Source: Anaerolineae bacterium
GTDB taxonomy: Bacteria > Chloroflexota > Anaerolineae > Aggregatilineales > UBA2796
Assembly: GCA_019637615.1 (NCBI GenBank)
Contig: JAHBVJ010000018.1
Span: forward strand, 110,912-174,911
DNA: 64,000 nucleotides
Direction: 5' to 3'
Shown here: piece after piece, positions 57,772 through 64,000 of the stretch
Layout: each line of letters starts with the position of its first letter
Position numbering within the stretch: the stretch's first letter is position 1
Notes under the pieces: model-generated
What the model was told of the DNA's origin: nothing
Seen by the model: the letters and a program-made list of their open reading frames with translations, nothing else
Databases searched by the model: none
Translations under genes and position numbers: made by a program

Positions 57772-58269
57772 ATGACCAGTTCAACGACGACTCTCTCACC
57801 CACCCGCGCCACCGGACGCGGATCGCTCTGGTTACTTGCCGTCATCCTCACCTGCATCGGTCTATTGGATGCCGCTTACCTGACCTATACCAAAGTCGCC
57901 AACGTCGAAGTGGCCTGCCCACAGGGCGCAGTCCTCAATTGTGACATCGTACAATCGTCGATCTATTCCACGATCGGCCCCATCCCGATTCAGTTCCTTG
58001 GCCTCGCTGCCTACGTGGTAATCCTCGCGGTGCTCCTGTTGGAGACGCGCGTGCCACTCTTCGAGGCCAATGGCAAACTGATCGTCTTTGGCATGACGCT
58101 GTTCGGCTTCCTATATTCCGCCTACTTAACCGGGATCGAAGCATTTGTGCTGCACACGTGGTGTCCCTACTGCGTGGTGAGCGCAGTTGCCATGACGTTA
58201 CTGTTCGTCGTCTCGATCATCCGCGTATGGCGTTCGTTCAGCGTACCTGCCGCGTCAGAGGAAGATTAA
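57772..58269 (+). CDS. Vitamin K epoxide reductase (VKOR) family protein
   Basis: 165 residues from the ATG at 57772; a longer frame would run through the repeat. Four transmembrane helices are seen. The loop cysteines are in CPQGAVLNCDIVQSS and the active-site CxxC is in HTWCPYCVVS. The Ser/Thr and Tyr of the quinone site are in SSIYSTIGPIPIQFLGLAAY. Bacterial VKOR re-oxidises a DsbA-like protein and passes electrons to quinone, replacing DsbB. No thioredoxin domain is fused or encoded next to it. Confidence 0.9.
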   Translation: MTSSTTTLSPTRATGRGSLWLLAVILTCIGLLDAAYLTYTKVANVEVACPQGAVLNCDIVQSSIYSTIGPIPIQFLGLAAYVVILAVLLLETRVPLFEANGKLIVFGMTLFGFLYSAYLTGIEAFVLHTWCPYCVVSAVAMTLLFVVSIIRVWRSFSVPAASEED

Positions 58270-58340
58270 GCGCGTGCAAATCAAGAGGCAAACGCAAAGC
58301 TGAAGTAAGCAACGGAAACGTCAAAACCAGCCGTGTCCCA

Positions 58341-58363
58341 AAGGGCGGCAACACTCCGCCCTT
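58341..58363. terminator. Hairpin between VKOR and S1-domain genes
   Basis: AAGGGCGG (58341-58348) and CCGCCCTT (58356-58363) are perfect 8-bp arms with a 7-nt loop. The hairpin lies between two convergent genes and may serve both. The T-run is weak on both strands. Confidence 0.6.
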
Positions 58364-58365
58364 CG

Positions 58366-59253
58366 TTATTTCACTCGGTTTTTCAGCGTACGGTTCAGCA
58401 GTTCTTCTTGCTCCTTGCGGCGCTTGTCGTTGGCTGCTTGCTTCTTCTCGCGCTTTACCTTCTGTGCCTCTGCATATGCATCGCCGATTTCCGTACCGCG
58501 CATCGCGTTCCGCAGCGCCAATTCCATCGCGGTCATCGAGGGTTCGTTGTCGTCCTCTGACTCTGGCATCACGACGGGTTCTTCAAGAGCTTTGCGGCTC
58601 AGGTCGATCTGCTTCTTCTTGCGGTTGACCTTGATCACCTTGGCGGTCACTTCGTCGTTCAGCTTGACCACATCTTCGGGGGCGTTCACATAGCCGCTTG
58701 CCAGTTCCGAAACGTGGATCATGCCCGGACGTTCCGCGCCGATTTCCACGAACACGCCGAACCGCTCGATCTTGACGACCTTGCCAGTGACAGTCATGCC
58801 CTCGTGAATCTCGCCCCAACCTAGCGCCAGCATCGGACGCATCGTCAGGTCGATCCGCTTGTTTTCCACGTCCACCTTGCGTACCCAGACCGTGACTTCG
58901 TCGCCCACCTTGAGCACGTCCGTGACGTTCTTCACGTCTTCGTTGCCCAGTTGCGAGATGTGCAGCAGTCCATCGACGCCCACGCCAAGGTCAATGAATG
59001 CGCCGAACAATTGAATGTTCTTGACCACGCCGTGCATCTCCTGCTTTGGCTTGATGTCCGCTAGACTGCCTACAGCGGCGGGCTGTGCTTCGGCAGGCGT
59101 TTCGGTTTCGGCAGCAGGCTGACTTTCCACTTCCGAGGCTGGCGTAGCAGGCGCTTCTGCAACGGGTGTGGGTTGTGCCTCAGTTGGCTCAGTAACAGGT
59201 GCTGGCGATTCTAACTGAGCATCTGCTGCTGTTTCTATTTGATCAGTACTCAT
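58366..59253 (-). CDS. Double S1-domain RNA-binding protein
   Basis: 295 residues. The N-terminal 65 are acidic and Pro/Ala/Glu-rich, probably disordered. S1 domain 1 (about 70-140) has GVVKNIQLFGAFIDLGVGVDGLLHISQL. S1 domain 2 (about 155-225) has GKVVKIERFGVFVEIGAERPGMIHVSELA. A basic Lys/Arg-rich C-terminal tail ends QEELLNRTLKNRVK. Such proteins bind RNA and often associate with ribosomes. It resembles short ribosomal protein S1-like proteins of Chloroflexota and other Gram-positive-like groups. Confidence 0.9.
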   Translation of the reverse strand: MSTDQIETAADAQLESPAPVTEPTEAQPTPVAEAPATPASEVESQPAAETETPAEAQPAAVGSLADIKPKQEMHGVVKNIQLFGAFIDLGVGVDGLLHISQLGNEDVKNVTDVLKVGDEVTVWVRKVDVENKRIDLTMRPMLALGWGEIHEGMTVTGKVVKIERFGVFVEIGAERPGMIHVSELASGYVNAPEDVVKLNDEVTAKVIKVNRKKKQIDLSRKALEEPVVMPESEDDNEPSMTAMELALRNAMRGTEIGDAYAEAQKVKREKKQAANDKRRKEQEELLNRTLKNRVK

Positions 59254-59420
59254 AGTGTATTGCTCCGGGTGTTCTTTTGATTAGGATGCAGAAATATCCT
59301 TACAGACAGGGTTGAAGATTGTACTATCTTGTGATCGCAAATTCAACGATCAACCCGTCAGGACGAAGAAAAACCGACAAAATCAGGTACACAAGTGACC
59401 ATTCGCGGTGTAACTGACAC

Positions 59421-59741
59421 TCATTTCTCCTCAAATAGCGGCAGCCGCAACTGCTGCAAGTCACTATTATCGCTGCTCTGCTCGTTTTCGGGTACTAGAT
59501 ACATTCCACCGGGCAAAACTAGCTTGCCCTTCGTGTTCTGTTTGAGCTTGCCCCGCTGGATCAATTTCTGGATCGCAGTATACACCGTGGTGATCGAGAT
59601 GCCTAGTCCATCCGCAATATCCTGATAGGTTGGACTGTTGCCATCATTCACCGGATTGGCCTTCCAATCGCGCATGAAGGCGACGATGCGATCCTGTGTT
59701 GGTGTTCGGCGGGGCATCTCGCGCACGTCCCCGTTAGTCAA
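59421..59741 (-). CDS. LexA-like winged HTH DNA-binding protein
   Basis: About 106 residues from a TTG overlapping the yhhQ stop as TTGA, or 98 from the ATG at 59717. The HTH (about 15-75) resembles the LexA N-terminal domain: TPTQDRIVAFMRDWKAN, SPTYQDIADGLGISITTVYTAIQKLIQRGKLK. No autoprotease domain follows; the C-terminus is short and acidic. The 4-bp overlap with yhhQ indicates co-transcription, so it may regulate queuosine-precursor uptake or an unrelated target. Confidence 0.78.
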   Translation of the reverse strand: MTNGDVREMPRRTPTQDRIVAFMRDWKANPVNDGNSPTYQDIADGLGISITTVYTAIQKLIQRGKLKQNTKGKLVLPGGMYLVPENEQSSDNSDLQQLRLPLFEEK

Positions 59742-60430
59742 CTGCGCAGCGCGAACGGGTTGAAGTTCGTCGCACGATCATAGTAATCTTCGTGCTCAAC
59801 CCGCTTGAGGAAGTCCACCACCCAATACGTGATCGGCGTAAATACTGCCTCGACACCTACTTTAAAAATATAGTTGGAAACCACCAGATTGACTAAATCG
59901 CTGTTGCCCATCGTACCAGCAAACGCCACCAGCGCAAATATCAGCGTATCCACCCCTTCACCGACGATGGTGGAGCCAATCGTACGCGCCCACAGCCATT
60001 TGCCCTGTGTCGCAATCTTCATCTTGGCGAGTACATACGAATTCGAGAACTCACCCACGAAGAACGCTACCAGACTCGCCAGCACAATGCGCGGAGTCTG
60101 CCCTAAAATCGCGTCATAGGCGGGCTGTGCATCCCAATACGGCGCTGGTGTCAACTGCTGCACGATTCCGAAGACGACCACGGTCAGCAGCAAGCACGCG
60201 AAGCCTGTCCAGATCACGCGGCGGGAGCGCGCGTAGCCATACACCTCGGTCAGCACATCGCCAAAGATGTACGATAGCGGGAAAATGATCGTGCCGCCGT
60301 CAAAAGTGAACGGGCCAAGCACGAGCTGCTTGACTGACGTGATATTCGAGACAATCAGCACCGTGACAAAAATCGCGGTCACGATGTCGATGTATTTGTA
60401 TTGACGCGTTGATTCAGGTGTGTTACGCAT
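59738..60430 (-). CDS. yhhQ: Queuosine precursor transporter (YhhQ/COG1738 family)
   Basis: 230 residues with six to seven transmembrane helices. Family motifs are VSNITSVKQLVLGPFTFDGGTIIFPLSYIFGDVLTEVYGY, LVAFFVGEFSNSYVLAKMKI and ARTIGSTIVGEGVDTLIFALVAF. These proteins import preQ0/preQ1-type bases for tRNA queuosine. I see no preQ1 riboswitch in the leader (60431-60560). It overlaps the downstream LexA-like gene by 4 bp. Confidence 0.93.
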   Translation of the reverse strand: MRNTPESTRQYKYIDIVTAIFVTVLIVSNITSVKQLVLGPFTFDGGTIIFPLSYIFGDVLTEVYGYARSRRVIWTGFACLLLTVVVFGIVQQLTPAPYWDAQPAYDAILGQTPRIVLASLVAFFVGEFSNSYVLAKMKIATQGKWLWARTIGSTIVGEGVDTLIFALVAFAGTMGNSDLVNLVVSNYIFKVGVEAVFTPITYWVVDFLKRVEHEDYYDRATNFNPFALRS

Positions 60431-60562
60431 GGCTAACTCCTATCCCCAATATACATTAGTACGGACGTTCGGAATAATCAAGAGGCAAAAAGCCTAAAAA
60501 TCGTTAGATTTTCAAAACCAAAATTTCTACATCGAATCTACCCTTGCCCCATCTATTACGAC

Positions 60563-60603
60563 AAAAAGCCCCTCACCTTGCGGGAGAGGGGTTAGGGTGA
60601 GGG
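60563..60603 (-). terminator. Terminator-like CCCTCACC repeat hairpin
   Basis: On the minus strand CCCTCACC and GGTGAGGG (arms 60596-60603 and 60570-60577) form a perfect 8-bp stem, followed by GCTTTTTG. It lies 75 bp past the alpha/beta hydrolase stop and can end that transcript. The sequence CCCTCACCCTAACCCCTCTCCC on this strand closely resembles a short repeat seen between genes in many unrelated bacterial genomes. Confidence 0.65.
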
Positions 60604-60677
60604 TTGCTTTCCTTGCTGTACATGCGCCTTACTTAGAACAATCATCCATCTCATCTACGCACGTTGGACCACAAAAC

Positions 60678-61481
60678 TTACGTCACTGTGTCCAGAAACT
60701 TCAATACCAGTTCGCCAAGGGCTTGCGGTGCTTCTAGCGGCACGACATGCCCTGAACCGATGATCACTTTCTTCTGCGCGTGAGGAATCCGCTCTGCCAC
60801 GATCTCTGCAATCGCGTGGAAATCCGGCACATCGCGCTCTCCGATCACCACCAGCGTCGGCGTGTGGATGCTGGCTAACTGCTCTATCGCCGCTGGCACG
60901 GGGCGCTGCCATGTATCCGCGTTTGCCATATGCCACGCCGAATAATTCGCCAGCATCAGTCGCAGTTTATCGGCGGCTTCCGGATGCTCACCGAGCGGCA
61001 CATGCATCGGATGCGCCATCAAAAGTTCAATCGCGCTTTTGAAGCCCGACTCAGCCGTCTTCGCGCCCACGGCATAATAAGACTCGTTGTATGCCTGTGA
61101 CCACACATAACCGCCCAAAGCCGGATCAACCACCACCAGACTGCGCGTAGATGCTGGATACGCCAGCGCGAACTCGATCCCGATCTCGCCGCCCATCGAT
61201 TGCCCTACGATATGCGCCTGCGTGATATGCAGATGATCGAGCAGCCCCTTCAAATCCTTCGGGTGTGCGTAAACCTCGCCACTCGGCAGCGCAGATTTGC
61301 CAAACCCGCGCGAATCGTAGCGCACGACGTTGTATTGCTGTGCAAACGTCTCGAAGAGATAGTCCCATACCCGCCGATCCGCGCCGAAGCCGTGAATCAG
61401 CACCAGCGGGAACCCCGATCCCGCCATCTCATAGTAGAGCCGCGTTCCCTCAACCTCGGCATAACCGGTGTGAATATCCAC
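60678..61481 (-). CDS. Alpha/beta-fold hydrolase
   Basis: 267 residues. The oxyanion motif is LVLIHGFGADRRVW, then YDSRGFGKS. The nucleophile elbow is VGQSMGGEIG (catalytic Ser), the acid is in VVIGERDVPD, and the catalytic His is in GSGHVVPLEAPQAL. Size and motifs fit the 3-oxoadipate enol-lactonase/haloperoxidase-like group. The substrate is unknown. It lies 43 bp downstream of the GlnQ-type ATPase gene and may share its transcript. Confidence 0.88.
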   Translation of the reverse strand: MDIHTGYAEVEGTRLYYEMAGSGFPLVLIHGFGADRRVWDYLFETFAQQYNVVRYDSRGFGKSALPSGEVYAHPKDLKGLLDHLHITQAHIVGQSMGGEIGIEFALAYPASTRSLVVVDPALGGYVWSQAYNESYYAVGAKTAESGFKSAIELLMAHPMHVPLGEHPEAADKLRLMLANYSAWHMANADTWQRPVPAAIEQLASIHTPTLVVIGERDVPDFHAIAEIVAERIPHAQKKVIIGSGHVVPLEAPQALGELVLKFLDTVT

Positions 61482-61524
61482 AGGTAGCCCCCTTCACGCG
61501 CAACTTATAAGTTTATTAATACCT

Positions 61525-62286
61525 TTAGTGTTTCAATATCTGCGACAAGAACTGCTGCAAACGCGGATGCTGCGCCTGCGTAAACAAATAATCCGGCGTT
61601 CCCTGCTCGATGATCTGCCCCTTATCGAAAAAGATCACCCGATCCGCCACCTCGCGAGCGAAGCCCATTTCATGAGTCACGCACAGCATCGTCAAGCCAG
61701 TTTGTGCCAATTCGCGCATCACGTCCAGCACTTCCTTGATCATCTCAGGGTCAAGCGCCGAGGTCGGCTCATCAAATAGCATGATCTTGGGCTGCATCGC
61801 CAACGCCCGCGCGATGGCTACGCGTTGCTGCTGCCCGCCGGAAAGCTGCCCCGGATACTTATTTGCCTGCTCAGGGATCTGCACGCGCTCCAGCAGTTCT
61901 GTTGCGATTTTTTCGGCTTTTTCACGGGGCCACTGCCGCACCCAGATCGGAGCCAGCGTGATATTTTGCAGTACGGTCAAATGGGGGAATAAATTGAAGC
62001 TCTGGAACACCATCCCGATCTCGCTGCGGATCGTGGCGATATTCCGCACATCGTTGTTCAGCGTGATGCCGTCCACGATGATCTCGCCGCGTTCGTGTTC
62101 TTCCAGCCGGTTGATCGTGCGCACGAACGTCGATTTCCCCGATCCGGACGGGCCGACGATGACGATCACCTCGCCCCGCTTCACTTCCAGACTGACGCCA
62201 CGCAGCGCATGAAATTCGCCGTACCATTTATGAACATCACGGGCGACGATGATCGGTTCCGGCGAACCATTGGCTTTTCCGTCCAT
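61525..62286 (-). CDS. glnQ: Amino acid ABC transporter ATPase, GlnQ-type
   Basis: 253 residues from the ATG at 62286 (AAGGA 7 bp upstream); a GTG two codons earlier is too close to that site. Walker A is GPSGSGKST, the signature LSGGQQQRVAIARAL, Walker B IMLFDEPTSALDP, and the H-loop CVTHEMGFAREVADRVIFF. This is the polar-amino-acid importer subfamily. No permease or binding-protein gene is next to it. It starts about 20 bp after the aspartate kinase gene, so the two share a transcript. Confidence 0.93.
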   Translation of the reverse strand: MDGKANGSPEPIIVARDVHKWYGEFHALRGVSLEVKRGEVIVIVGPSGSGKSTFVRTINRLEEHERGEIIVDGITLNNDVRNIATIRSEIGMVFQSFNLFPHLTVLQNITLAPIWVRQWPREKAEKIATELLERVQIPEQANKYPGQLSGGQQQRVAIARALAMQPKIMLFDEPTSALDPEMIKEVLDVMRELAQTGLTMLCVTHEMGFAREVADRVIFFDKGQIIEQGTPDYLFTQAQHPRLQQFLSQILKH

Positions 62287-62307
62287 GCGCACGTCCTTGT
62301 TGGCTAT

Positions 62308-63783
62308 TTATCGAACCTCGCGAACTTCAGCGATCAAATTGTGCAGTGCTTGTACGGCACGGTTGCTATCTTGTGCTTCGACCACCAGCGAGATGCTGTA
62401 TTCGGACGATCCCTGCGCGATCACGAGGATATTCACGCCCGCGTTCGCTAGTGCGCCGCATACCCGTGCCGCCACCCCCGGCATTCCACGCATCCCCGCG
62501 CCTACCGTCGTCACGATTACCACATCATCGCGCGCCCACACACGGTCAATATCGCGCCGTTCGATCTCCTTGACCAATTCCTGCCGGATTGACCCTAACG
62601 TTGCCTCGACACGTCCTGTCGGGATCACGAAGCACATACTCTGCTCGGACGACGACTGCGAGATCAAATACATGCTGGCCTGTGCGCGAGCCACCGCGAG
62701 GAACGTACGTCCCGCCATCCCCGGCACACCCACCATGCCGCGCCCTTCTACTGAGCATAAACTCACATCCTTGATCACGGTGACGGCCTTCACCGCGCCT
62801 TCTGTGATCTCCGACTGCGGCTGGATCAGCGTGCCCATGTGCGCTGGATTAAACGTATTCCGCACCCGCACCGTCGATCCTCGGTCGATCATCGGCTGTA
62901 CCGTTTTTGGATGCAACACCTTCGCACCGAAATACGCCAGTTCGCCCACCTCGCCATAACTCAGCGTGGGAATCACCCTCGCCGTTGGCACGATGCGCGG
63001 ATCGGTCGTCATGATGCCATCGACATCGGTGTAAATGTACAATTCGTCGGTGTCTATCGCCGCGCCGAGGATCGCCGCGCTGAAGTCGCTTGCCCCGCGT
63101 CCCAGCGTCGTCACGATGCCCTTACGCGTCGAGCCGATGTAGCCCGTCACAATCGGCAGTTTGCGTTGTTCCAGCAGCGGGATCAAATGGGTGCGTACTT
63201 TGGTCGTCGTCTCTTCCATGTATGGCGCGGCGTCTTGGAAGTTATCGTCGGTGACGATCAATTCCGTCGCGTCAATCGCCATCGACTGATAACCTGCGTC
63301 CTTCAAGTGCGCCGCCAGCAGTCGGGCGCTCAACCGCTCCCCGAACGACATGATCAAATCCATCCCGCGCGGGGTCACATCGCGCAAAATCGCGATGCTG
63401 TGGCACATCTGGATCAAACCGTCCAGCAAACCATCAATATCTGCCAGTGCGTCGCGCTTGATGATGGCATCCGAGACGAGCTGTTCAATCGTCTCCTGAT
63501 GACGGCGTCGGATTTCGCCAATCGTCGCCACATGGGCCGCCTCGTCGCCATCGCCGGAAGCGCGCGCAGTCTGTTTGAGCAGATCAGTCACGCCGCTCAT
63601 CGCGGAAACCACCGTCAGGACGCGGTGGCCCTGTTCAAAATGATCGATGACGATCCGCGCGACTTGCCGGATGGCGTCGTGTCCCCCCATCGAGGTGCCG
63701 CCGAACTTAATGGTGAGCAGGTTGCTGCTACGTGACTTCTCCAAGCTGAGTTCCCCGTTTTCTGCGATCTGTGAAAGTGACAA
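62308..63783 (-). CDS. lysC: Aspartate kinase with two ACT domains
   Basis: 491 residues. It makes aspartyl phosphate, the entry to lysine, threonine and methionine synthesis. The kinase domain has TIKFGGTSMGG, MSFGERLSARLLAAHL, YIGSTRKGIVTTLGRGASDFSAAILGAA and YTDVDGIMTTDPRIV. The C-terminal ACT pair (about 340-490) has VSLCSVEGRGMVGVPGMAGR and VVIVTTVGAGMRGMPGVAARVCGALANAGVNI; it is the site of feedback control by lysine or threonine. No homoserine dehydrogenase domain is fused. The start is uncertain (TTG at 63783). Confidence 0.95.
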   Translation of the reverse strand: MSLSQIAENGELSLEKSRSSNLLTIKFGGTSMGGHDAIRQVARIVIDHFEQGHRVLTVVSAMSGVTDLLKQTARASGDGDEAAHVATIGEIRRRHQETIEQLVSDAIIKRDALADIDGLLDGLIQMCHSIAILRDVTPRGMDLIMSFGERLSARLLAAHLKDAGYQSMAIDATELIVTDDNFQDAAPYMEETTTKVRTHLIPLLEQRKLPIVTGYIGSTRKGIVTTLGRGASDFSAAILGAAIDTDELYIYTDVDGIMTTDPRIVPTARVIPTLSYGEVGELAYFGAKVLHPKTVQPMIDRGSTVRVRNTFNPAHMGTLIQPQSEITEGAVKAVTVIKDVSLCSVEGRGMVGVPGMAGRTFLAVARAQASMYLISQSSSEQSMCFVIPTGRVEATLGSIRQELVKEIERRDIDRVWARDDVVIVTTVGAGMRGMPGVAARVCGALANAGVNILVIAQGSSEYSISLVVEAQDSNRAVQALHNLIAEVREVR

Positions 63784-64000
63784 CTGCCTGTGTGATCAAA
63801 GTGCTAATAGGTGACCGCGCACGGCAAGTCTGTAGTATAGCCGCTCCCTGCGCCGCCGTAAATGCTCTGCATCGGCTATTTACACTAGTGAAAGGGTTGA
63901 TGTCGTGCATGACATAATGTAGGCTGCTTCAAACGAAGTCAATCATCAGTCCAGAATACGCGCACCAAACATTGACAGTTTCTTTACAAACCTACCCCAC

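Noticed and set aside
60563..60603. CCCTCACC repeat as part of a CRISPR array or mobile element
   Set aside because: It is a single copy with a terminator-like T-run and no spacer-repeat periodicity.
60431..60677. preQ1 riboswitch upstream of yhhQ
   Set aside because: I searched the 5' leader for the preQ1 stem, loop and A-rich tail pattern and did not find it.
1..64000. tRNA, rRNA, CRISPR, insertion sequence or prophage
   Set aside because: By eye I found no cloverleaf-type sequences, rRNA segments, repeat-spacer arrays, transposase or phage genes. A tRNAscan or CRISPR search would be decisive.

Overview
This window is a gene-dense bacterial chromosome segment with short spacers and many 4-14 bp gene overlaps. 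Its gene content fits a heterotrophic member of the phylum Chloroflexota (Anaerolineae-like). That placement is an inference. It rests on Ser/Thr-kinase and LysM proteins with Thr/Pro-rich linkers, WXG100 proteins, a XisHI pair, and an sdh operon with a single double-length membrane subunit. I see no rRNA, tRNA, CRISPR array, integrase or insertion sequence.

Layout. 0-7.4 kb: the 5' end of a LacI-type regulator, then a five-gene Dpp/Opp-class ABC importer behind a promoter and a perfect 20-bp palindromic operator whose core matches the CelR cellobiose-repressor site. 7.4-16.9 kb: ribosomal protein L25, a WYL regulator divergent from an alpha/beta hydrolase, a marR-drrA-drrB type exporter operon, a tail-to-tail hicA/hicB pair in which hicA looks frameshifted at its 5' end, rarA, and an araC-azlC-azlD operon. 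17.2-25.6 kb: a TIR-FGE fusion protein, then a second ABC importer (MalFGK/Ugp class) with its GntR-LacI hybrid regulator and a PHP metallohydrolase. 26-35 kb: succinate dehydrogenase with a fused cytochrome/anchor subunit and a glycine-zipper mini-gene, then a sugar-acid cluster (two SDR paralogues, an FGGY kinase, a zinc alcohol dehydrogenase). 35-39.5 kb: a double-FtsX permease and carA.

39.7-55.4 kb is the most unusual part. It has four consecutive small WXG100-type genes and a TauE exporter. These are followed by a 7-TM 'histidine kinase' of 1,123 residues whose H-box histidine is glutamine, a secreted LysM protein, and several small unknown genes. It ends with a 1,374-residue Ser/Thr kinase carrying a large extracellular part. 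55.7-64 kb: a XisHI pair, aldo-keto reductase, VKOR, an S1-domain protein, the queuosine-precursor transporter YhhQ with a LexA-like DNA-binding protein, an alpha/beta hydrolase, an orphan GlnQ-type ATPase and aspartate kinase.

Both ABC importers have a perfect inverted repeat between the binding-protein gene and the first permease gene. This would favour higher expression of the binding protein. Both binding proteins have signal-peptidase-I-type signals with no lipobox. A short AGCACT-based repeat recurs in at least four intergenic gaps. All functions are read from the sequence by family recognition; no database search was run.
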